DNA of 64,000 nt from contig JAJYIU010000020.1 in NCBI GenBank assembly GCA_021789895.1, positions 1 through 64,000 of the forward strand, read 5' to 3'. The DNA comes from Acidobacteriota bacterium. Lineage in GTDB: Bacteria; Acidobacteriota; Terriglobia; Terriglobales; SCQP01. The notes under the pieces are model-generated. The model was not told where the DNA came from, searched no databases, and saw only the letters and a program-made list of their open reading frames with translations. Below are positions 9,283 through 18,380 of the stretch, one piece after another (the stretch's first letter is position 1; each line of letters begins with the position of its first letter). The position numbers and the translations under genes were made by a program.

Positions 9283-10125
9283 TTATTTCGGCAGTTTTTT
9301 CGGCGGAGTGAACAGGCCGGCATCCAGGCTGGGCGGATACTGCACTTTGTAATAGATCCGCTCCACCACCGGCTGAGTGCCGGCATAGCGCTGCACCATC
9401 ATCGGCGTCATCACGCCGTCCACCCGCTGGTAATTACCGTAGATCACTTTTTGCGGCACCAGAATGCCCAGCAGCCGGTCGCGCCGACTCCAGCTCAACT
9501 GCTGCGGCAGATGGCTGTAAAGTCCGAGCGAGAGATGGACAGTTAAGTCTTGCGGGCTGATCAGGTCCACCTGTTCGAGTTGTTGCCCGCTGGCTTGCGA
9601 CAACCCGCGCGCGATCATCAAGGTTCCGGGTGAATCCGCCCACTGGCGCAGCACGCGGCCGAGCGAATGCGCGTCCACGTCGGTGTAGTCGCGCATCTGT
9701 TCGCGATTGAGCGGGAAGGCGCCGCGATACGTCACCTGCCAGGCATGGGGGCCGTTATAGATATAAAAGATGTCGCGCTTCTTAGTCAGCTCTACCCGCT
9801 GCTTGCCGGGGAAAGCGGTGAAGCTCCAGAACTGGGTGCCATAACCATTCAGTTCTCCGCTGCCGTTATAGGAGTACACCCGGCCCCAACCGGTCTTAAA
9901 GGTGGCATGCAGATAAGCCGGGCCGCCGAGCGCGGCAATGGCCTCAGCCACGAGCTGGCGGGCGCGGTCGGGAGGCGCGGGCGCCGGTTTGGGCGCGCGC
10001 GCGAAAGCGGAGAGCGGGGCGAGCGCCAGCCAGCAGCCGAGGGCGGCGGCGGGAAATGCGGCGCGACGCGGCTCGGTGCGAAAGAGGCGATGCTTTCGCG
10101 GGCTGAGGGGATGCAGGGTCGGCAT
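9283..10125 (-). CDS. Exported LolA-like/outer-membrane lipoprotein-sorting-type protein
   Basis: About 280 residues with a long basic N-region followed by a hydrophobic segment (AAFPAAALGCWLALAPLSAFARA), consistent with a signal peptide. The body begins with a helix (LVAEAIAALGGPAYLHATF). Repeated strand patterns follow, such as FWSFTAFPGKQRVELTKKRDIFYIYNGPHAWQV and LGILVPQKVIYGNYQRVDGVMTP, which resemble the lipoprotein-sorting (LolA/LolB-like) half-barrel of many acidobacterial secreted proteins. The family call is inference. The ATG at 10125 is one base after the pcrA stop codon, so translation is probably coupled to pcrA. An alternative start exists at 10149. Confidence 0.6.
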   Translation of the reverse strand: MPTLHPLSPRKHRLFRTEPRRAAFPAAALGCWLALAPLSAFARAPKPAPAPPDRARQLVAEAIAALGGPAYLHATFKTGWGRVYSYNGSGELNGYGTQFWSFTAFPGKQRVELTKKRDIFYIYNGPHAWQVTYRGAFPLNREQMRDYTDVDAHSLGRVLRQWADSPGTLMIARGLSQASGQQLEQVDLISPQDLTVHLSLGLYSHLPQQLSWSRRDRLLGILVPQKVIYGNYQRVDGVMTPMMVQRYAGTQPVVERIYYKVQYPPSLDAGLFTPPKKLPK

Positions 10126-10126
10126 T

Positions 10127-12598
10127 TCAAGCACGTTCCAGCGAGGCATATTTTTCCATGAACTTTTTCTGGCCGTAGCCGGGGAAGGAGATGGTCAATC
10201 GGGCCTGATCGTCCACTCCCTCGACTTTGAGAATGGTGCCGGCGCCGTAGCGGGCATGGCGCACGCGCATGCCCGGCCGCCAGCCGGCTGCGGCGGCGGG
10301 GGCCGGAGCAGGGGCGGAGGCGGGCGGGCGCCAGCCGGGGCTCGCCGCCGGCTCTTTCCATTCCGCCTGCTCGTAGCCATCGCGGACATAGCGCCGTCCG
10401 GCATAGCTGCCGGCGGCGAGTTCGCCCCCGCCGGGAGGCGAGAGGTCGCGCAGCAGCTCACGCGGCAGTTCGCTGAGGAAGCGCGAAGGCGGCTGCGGCA
10501 TCGGCATGCCGGCGCCAAAACGCCGCCGCAGCCGGGCGCAGGTCACCACCAGGCGTTCGCGGGCGCGGGTCATGCCGACGTAGCATAAGCGGCGCTCTTC
10601 TTCCAACTCGTCCGCTTCCAGCCGCATTCCGCCCGGCTCGCCGGCGCTGAGCGCGTTCACCGCCCGCGCATGCGGCAGCAGGCCTTCTTCCAGCCCCACC
10701 AGGAACACCAGTGGAAACTCCAGCCCCTTGGCCGCGTGCAGGGTCATCAGCGTGACCGGAATCGAGCGGTCGAGACCATCCTGTTCGCTGATCAGGGCGG
10801 CATGATCGAGGAAATCGCCCAGCCGCTCGCCGCGCTCATCGGCTTCGGCCGCCGCGGCCAGCAATTCGTCAATATTTTCCAGCCGCGCCTGCGCTTCCGT
10901 CGTCTCTTCGTCGCGCAGCCGGTTGGCGTAGCCGGTGCGTTCCAGCAACAATTCCAGCATGTCGCGCAACGGATACGGCGGGGCGGCCGCCGCACTTGCC
11001 GCGCCGGCCGGCGCCTCCAGCCCGATCGCGCCGGGTTCTTCCCCCTTTGCCGCAGCCACGGGCGAGTCGCTTGCCGGCGCGGCCGCTTCGGCCGCCGGCT
11101 GCGTCTCGAACTGAGCCGGATCGAAGCTGGCGTCAGCGCCTTCGCCGGGCTCCGGCTCGGCGGCATCGCCGGCGAGCCGGGCCGTGCCGGCAAAGCGGCG
11201 CAGTTCCAGCATCAAATCGTGAAACTGTTTCAGGCCGGCGCTCGCGCGTCCCGGCTCGGGCGCCGACACTTGCTCCGACAGCGCCTGCCAGAGCGACCGG
11301 CCCTGGCGGCGCGCCCGGGCCTCCAATGCTTCCACCGAGGCGCGCCCCAGGCCGCGCGGGGGAGTATTGATCACCCGCAGCAGCGACACCGAATCATCGG
11401 GATTGAGCGCCAGTTTGAGGTAGGCGAGCAGGTCTTTGATCTCGGCGCGCTCATAAAAGCTGAAGCCGCCGAGCAGGCGGTACGGCAGGTTATAGCGCCG
11501 CAGCGCCTCTTCAAAGGCGCGCGATTGGGCGTTGATGCGGTAAAGCACCGCCGCCGGCCGGTCGGGATGGCGGCTGAGCCAGGCGCGCAGGGTGCCGGCG
11601 ACGTACAGCGCTTCCTGTTCGCCGTCGGCGGCGCGGTAAAAATCCAGCGGCTCGCCCTTCGCCGCCTCGGTCCATAGCCGCTTGCCCTTGCGATGGCGGT
11701 TGTTTTCCACCAGCGCCGAGGCAGCGGCCAGGATATTGCCGGTCGAGCGATAGTTCTGCTCCAGCCGCAGCACCCGCGCGCCGGGAAAATCGCGCTCGAA
11801 ATCCAAAATATTGCGCAGGTCGGCGCCGCGCCAGGAATAGATGCTCTGGTCTTCGTCGCCGACGACGCACAGGTTCTGATGGGCGCGGGTAAGCTGCCGC
11901 AGCAGCAGATATTGCGGGCGATTGGTGTCCTGGTACTCATCCACCAGCAGATAGCGGTAGGTGGCGCCGCAGCGCGCGGCACAAGCCTCGCTTTCCCGCA
12001 GCAGGCGCTCGGCTTCGAGCAGCAGATCGTCGAAGTCGAGCGCGTTGGCGCGGCGCAACTCGCGCTGGTACTCCTGAAAGAGCGCCGCCAGCGCCTCGTC
12101 TCCCGGGCGCCCCAGGGCCGCCTGGGCCACCGCTTCCGGCCCGAGGCCGCGGTTCTTGGCGGCCGAGATGCGGCCCAGCAGGGCGCGCACCGGCTGCCGT
12201 TTTTCGTCATAACCGAGCCGGCGATAGACCGACTTCAGCAGCTTTTCCTGATCGTCGGCGTCGTAGATGACGAAATCGCGCCGGCCGCCGATCAGCGGGT
12301 AATCGCGGCGCAGCAGTTGCACGCAAAAGGAGTGGAAAGTGGCAATCGGCGGCAGCTCGGCCGCGGCCGCCGCCAACTGGGCCACCCGCGAGCGCATTTC
12401 CGCCGCCGCCTTATTGGTAAAAGTCACGGCCAGCAGATGGCGGCCGGGCACGCGCTTCGCCGTCATCAGATGGGCGATGCGGTAGGTGATCACCCGCGTC
12501 TTGCCGCTTCCCGCCCCGGCAAGAATCAGCAAGGGGCCCTCGACGGCCAGAACGGCTTCGCGCTGTTGAGGATTGAGATCGGACAGCAGATCGGACAT
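10127..12598 (-). CDS. pcrA: UvrD/PcrA-type superfamily I DNA helicase
   Basis: An 823-residue 3'-5' helicase for repair and replication-fork maintenance. Visible motifs are Q/motif I LNPQQREAV...LAGAGSGKT, motif Ia VTFTNKAAAEM, motif II LLVDEYQDTN, motif III VVGDEDQSIYSWRGAD, motif IV LEQNYRST, motif V MTLHAAKGLEF and motif VI LCYVGMTRARERL. The C-terminus ends in a Tudor-like segment (VRHARYGAGTILKVEG) used by PcrA/UvrD to bind RNA polymerase. Between motifs IV and V there is a low-complexity Ala/Pro/Glu-rich insertion of about 65 residues (near 10975-11175). The ATG at 12598 (MSDLLSDLNPQQ) is chosen because the family begins there. It is divergent from waaA. Confidence 0.95.
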   Translation of the reverse strand: MSDLLSDLNPQQREAVLAVEGPLLILAGAGSGKTRVITYRIAHLMTAKRVPGRHLLAVTFTNKAAAEMRSRVAQLAAAAAELPPIATFHSFCVQLLRRDYPLIGGRRDFVIYDADDQEKLLKSVYRRLGYDEKRQPVRALLGRISAAKNRGLGPEAVAQAALGRPGDEALAALFQEYQRELRRANALDFDDLLLEAERLLRESEACAARCGATYRYLLVDEYQDTNRPQYLLLRQLTRAHQNLCVVGDEDQSIYSWRGADLRNILDFERDFPGARVLRLEQNYRSTGNILAAASALVENNRHRKGKRLWTEAAKGEPLDFYRAADGEQEALYVAGTLRAWLSRHPDRPAAVLYRINAQSRAFEEALRRYNLPYRLLGGFSFYERAEIKDLLAYLKLALNPDDSVSLLRVINTPPRGLGRASVEALEARARRQGRSLWQALSEQVSAPEPGRASAGLKQFHDLMLELRRFAGTARLAGDAAEPEPGEGADASFDPAQFETQPAAEAAAPASDSPVAAAKGEEPGAIGLEAPAGAASAAAAPPYPLRDMLELLLERTGYANRLRDEETTEAQARLENIDELLAAAAEADERGERLGDFLDHAALISEQDGLDRSIPVTLMTLHAAKGLEFPLVFLVGLEEGLLPHARAVNALSAGEPGGMRLEADELEEERRLCYVGMTRARERLVVTCARLRRRFGAGMPMPQPPSRFLSELPRELLRDLSPPGGGELAAGSYAGRRYVRDGYEQAEWKEPAASPGWRPPASAPAPAPAAAAGWRPGMRVRHARYGAGTILKVEGVDDQARLTISFPGYGQKKFMEKYASLERA

Positions 12599-12712
12599 CC
12601 GGAAATCCAGTTTACCATTCGCTCTTATGGATGGAATGCCGCCGGAATCCAGTTTTGCGGCTAAAGGCAGCAGGCTTGCCCCGCCTGTTACACTGGGCAT
12701 ACTGATCGCCCT

Positions 12713-14017
12713 ATGTACTGGCTCTACAGCGTTTTCCTAACTATCGGGCTGTTGGCCGTCGCCCCCTACCTGCTGCTGAAAGACACGCAGGACGGGCGTT
12801 ATACACGTTTTCTGGGCGAGCGGTTTGGGCGCATCGCGCCCATGCCGCCGGGGGGCGTGATTTGGGTGCACGCGGTTTCGGTGGGCGAAACCCTGGCCAT
12901 CGAGCCGCTAGTAGCGCGCCTGCGGGAGCTTTACCCCGAGCGGCCGCTGGCGCTGTCGGTCACCACCGCCGCGGCCCGCAACCTCGCCGAACGCCGGGTG
13001 CCGGCGAGCCGTATTTTTTATTTTCCGCTCGATCTGCCCCGCGCCGCCCGCCGCGCCCTGGCCGCGGTCGCGCCCGCTCTGGTGCTGATCGTCGAGACCG
13101 AAATCTGGCCTAATTTTCTGCGCGAAGCGGCCACCCGCAACACCCCGGTACTCTTCATCAACGGGCGTATTTCCGGGCGCAGCTTTGCGCGCTATCGCCT
13201 GCTCGGGCGGCTGCTGCGCAAGCCACTTGGCTGCGTGCGCGGCTTCCTGATGCAGAGCGAAACCGATGCCCGCCGCATCGTCGAACTAGGGGCGCCGCCG
13301 GAGCGGGTGCAGGTCATCGGCAATTTGAAATACGATCTGCTGCCGGCGGAAAATCTCAGCTTCCGCAAGAGCATGCAGAACGCGCTGCGCCGCGCCGGCA
13401 TCCGCCAGGTGCTGGTCGCCGGCAGCACGATGGAAGGCGAAGAGGAGCTGGTGCTGGAAGCCTGGCGCACTCTCAAGCCGGCCTACGGACGCTTGCTGGT
13501 GATCGCCCCGCGCCATCCGCAGCGCTTTGAGGCGGTGGCGCGCAAGCTCACAGCCAGCGGCCTGCCCTGGACGCGGCGCACGCGGCTGGACACCGACGGC
13601 CTCGCCGCCGACGGCATCCTGCTGCTGGATACGATTGGCGAACTGGCGGCCATGTACCAGTTCGCCCAGGCGGTCTTCGTTGGCGGCAGCCTGGCGCCGC
13701 ATGGCGGGCATAATCTGCTCGAGCCCGCCTATTTCGGCGTCCCGGTCACCTTTGGCCCTTACATGTTCAATTTCAGCTCCATCGCCGAACAGTTTCTCAA
13801 GCAGGGAGCGGCCTTTCGCACCGACAGCGCGCCCGAGCTGGCGCGGGTCTGGCAACGCCTGCTGGACGAGGAACCGCTGCGGCGCCGCATGGGCGAGGCG
13901 GCGCGCCAATTGCTGGCTGCCAAACGCGGCGCCACCGACCGGGTGCTGGAAGTGATCGCGCGCCAACTCGAACACAGCGCGGCGGCGGAAGCCTTGCCAT
14001 GCCCTCCACCAAACTGA
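12713..14017 (+). CDS. waaA: 3-deoxy-D-manno-octulosonic acid (Kdo) transferase
   Basis: A 434-residue GT30-type glycosyltransferase that adds Kdo to lipid IVA at the inner membrane. It has the N-terminal anchor (YSVFLTIGLLAVAPYLLLK), followed by RFLGERFG, whose Glu36 aligns with the catalytic Glu of WaaA. Further family motifs are VIWVHAVSVGETLAIEPL, LIVETEIWPNFL, INGRISGRSF and, in the C-terminal domain, VFVGGSLAPHGGHNLLEPAYFGVPVTFGP. It starts a three-gene lipid A/core operon and overlaps lpxK by 19 bp. The presence of this gene supports an LPS-containing Gram-negative host. Confidence 0.95.
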   Translation: MYWLYSVFLTIGLLAVAPYLLLKDTQDGRYTRFLGERFGRIAPMPPGGVIWVHAVSVGETLAIEPLVARLRELYPERPLALSVTTAAARNLAERRVPASRIFYFPLDLPRAARRALAAVAPALVLIVETEIWPNFLREAATRNTPVLFINGRISGRSFARYRLLGRLLRKPLGCVRGFLMQSETDARRIVELGAPPERVQVIGNLKYDLLPAENLSFRKSMQNALRRAGIRQVLVAGSTMEGEEELVLEAWRTLKPAYGRLLVIAPRHPQRFEAVARKLTASGLPWTRRTRLDTDGLAADGILLLDTIGELAAMYQFAQAVFVGGSLAPHGGHNLLEPAYFGVPVTFGPYMFNFSSIAEQFLKQGAAFRTDSAPELARVWQRLLDEEPLRRRMGEAARQLLAAKRGATDRVLEVIARQLEHSAAAEALPCPPPN

Positions 14018-15015
14018 CCGATGCCGCCGCCGCCTGCTATGCCGCGCTGCTGCGCCGCCGCGGCGCGGCATTCGATTCCGGCCGCCGCCCCGCCGCCCGG
14101 CTGGCCGGCGCCGTGGTTTCCATCGGCAATCTCTCACTCGGCGGCACGGCTAAAACCCCCGCCACTATCCTGCTCGGCGGCGAACTCCGCCGCCGCGGCT
14201 TCCGCGTGGACGTGCTCAGCCGCGGCTACCGCCGCCGCACCCGCGGGCTGGCGATCGCCGAAAGCGGCGCGGCGCCGACCGCCCTGGTAGGCGATGAACC
14301 CCGGCTGATCGCCCGCCGCCTGGGCGCGCCGGTGTTGGTGGCGCGCCGCCGCGCCGTTGCCGGCCGCGAGGCCGAGCGCCGATATCACACCAATCTCCAC
14401 CTGCTCGACGACGGCTTCCAGCATCGCCAGTTGGCCCGCGATTTCGACCTGGTGCTGCTCGATCCCAGCGATCTGGACGACCGCCTGCTGCCCGCCGGAC
14501 GGTTGCGCGAGCCGCCGGCCGCGCTCGCCCGCGCCTCGGCGGTGACGCTGCTGTGCGAGCCCGATGCCCGCCAGGCGGAACGCAACGCGCTGATCGAGCG
14601 GGTGCGGCGCTGGACTCCGGCGCCGGTGTTTTTTGCCCATAAGCGGCTGCTGGCCCCGGCTCCGCCCGACTCGCCCGCGGTCGCCTTTTGCGCCCTGGCG
14701 CGCCCGCAATCCTTCTTCACCGGCTTGCAACGCGCCGGCTGGCAACTGCTGGAAGCCGTTGCCTTCCGCGACCATCATGCTTACACTCGCCGCGATCTCC
14801 GGCGGCTGCGCCAACTGATGCTGCGCCACTGCGCCGTACTCGCCACAACCGAAAAAGACGCCATGAACCTGCCTGCCGATCATTGCCTGAGCGCGTTGCA
14901 GGTCATTCCGATGGAGCTGGAAATTGAAGAACTGGAGGCGCTGGTGGAGCTGATCGCCGCCGCCGCCCGGCGGCGGCTGGCGCTGGCCGAATACGAAGCC
15001 GAGGCGGGCGCATGA
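13999..15015 (+). CDS. lpxK: Tetraacyldisaccharide 4'-kinase
   Basis: A 338-residue membrane-associated kinase that phosphorylates the 4' position of the lipid A disaccharide. Family motifs are VVSIGNLSLGG...KTP (P-loop), VDVLSRGYRRRTRG, VGDEPRLIARRLGAPV, LHLLDDGFQHRQLARDFDLVLLD and, late, FRDHHAYTRRDL and LATTEKDAMNL. One oddity is the Walker A segment, which reads GGTAKTP instead of the usual GGTGKTP or GGSGKT: a Gly-to-Ala change just before the invariant Lys (codon GCT). The gene overlaps waaA by 19 bp and waaF by 4 bp (ATGA), so translation is probably coupled. Confidence 0.93.
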   Translation: MPSTKLTDAAAACYAALLRRRGAAFDSGRRPAARLAGAVVSIGNLSLGGTAKTPATILLGGELRRRGFRVDVLSRGYRRRTRGLAIAESGAAPTALVGDEPRLIARRLGAPVLVARRRAVAGREAERRYHTNLHLLDDGFQHRQLARDFDLVLLDPSDLDDRLLPAGRLREPPAALARASAVTLLCEPDARQAERNALIERVRRWTPAPVFFAHKRLLAPAPPDSPAVAFCALARPQSFFTGLQRAGWQLLEAVAFRDHHAYTRRDLRRLRQLMLRHCAVLATTEKDAMNLPADHCLSALQVIPMELEIEELEALVELIAAAARRRLALAEYEAEAGA

Positions 15016-16097
15016 AGCCGATCGCGTGGGCGCAATGCCGGCATGGCATTGTCATCGCGCCCAACTGGCTGGGGGATGCCTTGATGGCGCTGCCGGCGCT
15101 GCGCGCGCTGGAAACCGCCCTGCCGGAAGCCGATCTGGCCGTGCTCGCCCGCCCCGCCCCCGCCGCCGCGCTGGCAGCGGCCCGCCTGCGTACTCCCATC
15201 CTGCCGTGGCCGGCGGCCTTGCGCTTTACGGAACTGCTGGCCGAGCTGCGCCATCTGCGCCGCGACGGGCGCCGGCTGCGGAATCTGGATTTTGCCCTGC
15301 TGCTGCCCAATTCCTTTCATGCCGCGCTGCAGGCTTTCACTCTGGGAGCGCGCCTGCGCATCGGCTACCAGCGCGATCGCCGCGGGTGGCTCCTGACCCA
15401 TGCCCTGCCGCTACCACAAAACGGCGAAACGCCCAGCCATGAATCGTTTTATTACCTGGAGCTGCTGCGGCGCGCCGGGCTGATTGCCAGCCTGCCGCCC
15501 ACGCCGACGGCGCAGCTTTGGGCCGACGAGGCGCTATGCCGGCGCTGGAGCGGGCGGCTGGCCGGCGCCGGCCCGCTGATCGTGATTCACGCCGGCGCCG
15601 CGCATTGCGAAGCCAAGCGCTGGCCGCCAGAGTATTTCGCCGCCCTGCTGGCGCGGCTGCCGTCCGGCTGCCGCGCGGCGCTAGTGGGCCGCGCTGCCGA
15701 ACGGCCGCTGACCAACTGGCTGCGCGAGCAGGCCGCCGCGCGCCTCCCGCTCTTCAACCTGGCGGGCGAAACCAGCCTGCCCGAGCTGCTGGCGGTACTC
15801 AGCCTGGCCGACCTGGTGGTGGCCAACGATTCCGGGCCGATGCACCTGGCCGCCGCCCTGGGCCGCCCGTTGATCGCGCTGTTCGGTCCGACCAATGAAA
15901 AAGAGACTTACCCGCTGGGCCCGGAAGGATGGCCGGGGCCGCGGCTGTTGCTGGCGGAAAATATCGCCTGCCACCCCTGCAAGCTGCGCACCTGCCCCAT
16001 TGATCATCGCTGCATGCAGCGCCTGCGGGTGCAGACCGTGCTGGCGGCGATCGAAGAGCACTTGCGGGCCGCCGCCGTATTCGGCGTTGAGCACTAA
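15012..16097 (+). CDS. waaF: LPS core heptosyltransferase (WaaF-like, GT9)
   Basis: A 361-residue ADP-heptose:LPS heptosyltransferase. It opens with IVIAPNWLGDALMALPALRAL, the GT9 signature with the catalytic Asp in 'GD'. It continues with LRIGYQRDRRGWLLTHALP, the nucleotide-sugar site IVIHAGAAHCEAKRWPPEYFAAL, and ends with LVVANDSGPMHLAAALGRPLIALFGPTNEKETYPLG and the Cys-rich IACHPCKLRTCPIDHRCMQ region seen in WaaF proteins. It is the last gene of the waaA-lpxK-waaF run and is followed by a rho-independent terminator. Whether it is heptosyltransferase I or II cannot be settled from motifs alone. WaaF is preferred because of the CxxC-type C-terminus. Confidence 0.9.
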   Translation: MKPIAWAQCRHGIVIAPNWLGDALMALPALRALETALPEADLAVLARPAPAAALAAARLRTPILPWPAALRFTELLAELRHLRRDGRRLRNLDFALLLPNSFHAALQAFTLGARLRIGYQRDRRGWLLTHALPLPQNGETPSHESFYYLELLRRAGLIASLPPTPTAQLWADEALCRRWSGRLAGAGPLIVIHAGAAHCEAKRWPPEYFAALLARLPSGCRAALVGRAAERPLTNWLREQAAARLPLFNLAGETSLPELLAVLSLADLVVANDSGPMHLAAALGRPLIALFGPTNEKETYPLGPEGWPGPRLLLAENIACHPCKLRTCPIDHRCMQRLRVQTVLAAIEEHLRAAAVFGVEH

Positions 16098-16127
16098 ACC
16101 GCCCGCGGCCGGGCGAGGATCTCGCAC

Positions 16128-16145
16128 GCGGCCGGGCCGCTTTTT
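16128..16145 (+). terminator. Rho-independent terminator after waaF
   Basis: The hairpin GCGGC-CGG-GCCGC (16128-16140) is directly followed by TTTTT (16141-16145), 30 bp after the waaF stop. It separates the lipid A operon from the MscS gene, which has its own AGGAG ribosome site. Confidence 0.65.
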
Positions 16146-16166
16146 AAGTTATAGGATAGGAGTACC

Positions 16167-18020
16167 ATGCCGCGGATGCGCCTTCGCTGGATATTCTTCC
16201 TTTTGCTGTTGGCCGGCTGCGCCGTGGCCTGGTTCTGGACCGGCGCCGCCGCCGGCTCCAGTTTCACCACCAACAAGCCCAACAGTTCCCTCACCCCCGC
16301 AGAGCGCACGCTGGCCATTCCGCGCAGTCTTTATGGCATGGCCGATACGCCCGAAGAACAGCAACTCGACACTCAGGCCGCGAAGCTGGCCGATCAATCC
16401 ATGGATCTGGGTTACCAGCAGCAGTTACAGGCCGCCGCCGGCCAGCCGCAAGCGAAAGGCCCGGAATGGCAGCGGCTGAAAGCGGCGGAAAGCGCCATCG
16501 CTGCAACGCAGAACCAATTGGCCGCGCTGCGCGCCAGCCTGGCCAAGGCCAAGCCGGCGCAGCTCGCCGCGATGCAGGCGCGCCAACAGTTGCTGCAGGC
16601 GCATCTCGGGCTGCTACAGGCGAAGTTAGCCGACGCGCGCCAGGACCTGCTGCGCTCCCAGATCAGCGGCGCCCCGGCGATCAATCGGGCTCACGAGGCG
16701 GCGCACGCCGCGGTCGAGCAGATTTCCGCGCCCTGGCGCAACCGCTTCCAGACGCAATCCGCGGAGCGCAATCCGGATACCGCCGCCGGGCTGGCGGCGC
16801 TGGTGCGCTGCTGGCAACTGCTGGGGCAAAAACAGAAAGCGCTCGCGTTCGTGGAGAACTGGGAAGGGCAGGAAGCGGCGCGCATGCTGCGGCTGCACAA
16901 CCAGCTCGAAGCGCGGTTGAATGCCGAAGGCCGGCAGCGAACGCAAGCCATGCAAATGGCCGGCGCCCTGCTTACGGCTGACGGCAGCTCCGCCAGCGCG
17001 AGTTTGCATACCGCGCTCCAGTTGCAGGAACGCGCCGCGCTGCTGCAGCGCCGGATGAGCGAATACGACCAGCGTTATCAGATCCAGCAACAGCTTGCCG
17101 GCATTTATCAACATTGGGAAGCAATCGCGGTGGCGCAGCGCTATTACGCCCTGCACCGCATTTTCGGCGACCTGCTGTACCTGCTGATCGGGCTAGGAGT
17201 GCTGGGCTTCAGCGCCGGCCTGCTGACCGCCAGCCTGCACCACCGCCGCGCCGAGGCGCGCCGGATGCGCACGTTGCGCCATTTATTGCGGCTTACCGTC
17301 TATGCCGCCGGCGTCCTCTGGGCGCTGATGCTCATCTTCGGCCGTCCCACCCAACTGGTCGCCATTCTAGGGCTGGCGGGCGCCGGCCTCACTGTCGCCC
17401 TGCAGGACATGATTCTCAGCCTCTGCGGCTGGTTCGTGCTAATCGGCCGCCACGGGGTTTCGCCCGGCGACTGGGTCGAAATTGACGACGTCGTCGGCCA
17501 GGTCGTCGGCGAGGTTGTCGAAGTCGGGCTGCTGCGCACGGTGCTGCTGGAAACCGGCAACTGGACCGAAGCCGGACATCCCACCGGCCGCCGCGTCTAT
17601 TTCCCCAACAGCTACGTCTTCCAGGGCCATTACTTCAACTTCACCACCTCCGGCCAATGGCTCTGGGACGAGCTGCAGGTGCAACTCCCCGCCGGCTGGG
17701 ACGAGCAAAAGCTGGTCGCCACCGTCACCGAACGAGTGCGCCGCGAGACCGAAAACGAAGCCCGCGCGGCCGAGGCGGAATGGCGCAAGCAGACCCACCT
17801 GCACGCCGATTCCGGTCTCAGTTTCAGCCCCACGGCGCAGATCAAGCCCACCGCTACCGGCATCAATCTCAGCATCCGCTATATCACCACCTCGGCGCTG
17901 CGCTCCCAGATGCGCTCCCGGCTCTATCGCCACATTTACCAGCTTTTCGGCGGCGAAGCCGCGGTAACCGGTAGGAACGCCGGCCCCGGCGCCAGCTCCG
18001 AGGCCACCAGCACAACCTAA
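16167..18020 (+). CDS. Large MscS-family mechanosensitive channel with periplasmic coiled-coil domain
   Basis: A 617-residue protein with a signal-anchor leader at residues 5-22. A long Gln/Ala/Leu-rich helical region (about 75-310) follows and is likely a coiled coil in the periplasm. Then come three TM segments: about 332-352, 370-388 and 393-425. The last is the Gly/Ala-rich pore helix VAILGLAGAGLTVALQDMILSL. After it comes the MscS beta domain (HGVSPGDWVEIDDVVGQVVGEVVEVGLLRTVLLE, then RVYFPNSYVFQGHYFNFT). Such channels open under osmotic downshock. It resembles the larger YnaI/MscK group rather than minimal MscS. The start has GGATAGGAG about 6 bases upstream. The gene lies downstream of the waaF terminator. 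Confidence 0.9.
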   Translation: MPRMRLRWIFFLLLLAGCAVAWFWTGAAAGSSFTTNKPNSSLTPAERTLAIPRSLYGMADTPEEQQLDTQAAKLADQSMDLGYQQQLQAAAGQPQAKGPEWQRLKAAESAIAATQNQLAALRASLAKAKPAQLAAMQARQQLLQAHLGLLQAKLADARQDLLRSQISGAPAINRAHEAAHAAVEQISAPWRNRFQTQSAERNPDTAAGLAALVRCWQLLGQKQKALAFVENWEGQEAARMLRLHNQLEARLNAEGRQRTQAMQMAGALLTADGSSASASLHTALQLQERAALLQRRMSEYDQRYQIQQQLAGIYQHWEAIAVAQRYYALHRIFGDLLYLLIGLGVLGFSAGLLTASLHHRRAEARRMRTLRHLLRLTVYAAGVLWALMLIFGRPTQLVAILGLAGAGLTVALQDMILSLCGWFVLIGRHGVSPGDWVEIDDVVGQVVGEVVEVGLLRTVLLETGNWTEAGHPTGRRVYFPNSYVFQGHYFNFTTSGQWLWDELQVQLPAGWDEQKLVATVTERVRRETENEARAAEAEWRKQTHLHADSGLSFSPTAQIKPTATGINLSIRYITTSALRSQMRSRLYRHIYQLFGGEAAVTGRNAGPGASSEATSTT

Positions 18021-18380
18021 AACGTCACGGCCGCTATTAAGTTCATGCGCTTTTTTTTCACCACGCAAGAAGACTATCGCGTTTTGCTTGCGCTGCCGCC
18101 ACACCCCATTTAAAGCCTTTGGAATCTATCTATTACGTGTGGCGGCAAACGAAAAATTGCCGCCACATTGCCGCCACACTGCCGTTACTTCGCCGTCTCT
18201 TCCCTCCGGGCCCGACATGTTACGACTCGATCTTAACGATTCAGGAGGCAATAACCTAATATTTTCAATAAGTTACATGACAGATCGCCGGAATTAAATG
18301 CCGGTAAAAACTGCGAAAAATCGCATTAAGCCCTTTCTTATCTAGATTTTCAGGCTCCCGTCACCCCCGCCGCACCGGCT
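18021..18380. other. Intergenic region with iterated TGCCGCCACA elements
   Basis: About 360 bp between the MscS and carboxyltransferase genes, which are convergent. The middle part carries four copies of TGCCGCCACA or its complement (see the repeat entry). The remainder is unusually AT-rich for this genome (18225-18350). No coding frame is supported. Confidence 0.45.
18138..18178. repeat. 11-bp inverted repeat plus tandem copy (TGTGGCGGCAA / TTGCCGCCACA)
   Basis: TGTGGCGGCAA at 18138-18148 pairs perfectly with TTGCCGCCACA at 18157-18167 across an 8-base loop. A second identical TTGCCGCCACA follows immediately at 18168-18178. Another TGCCGCCACA stands at 18094-18103. There is no T-run after the hairpin, so a terminator is not obvious. 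An operator or small structured RNA is possible. Confidence 0.6.

Noticed and set aside
8079-9386. 435-codon minus-strand open frame opposite the YncE-like gene
   Set aside because: The plus strand has a signal peptide and propeller blades; the minus frame has none and is His/Arg-rich.
10670-12664. Two long plus-strand open frames opposite pcrA
   Set aside because: They contain no recognisable motifs and lie wholly within the helicase gene, whose seven motifs are intact.
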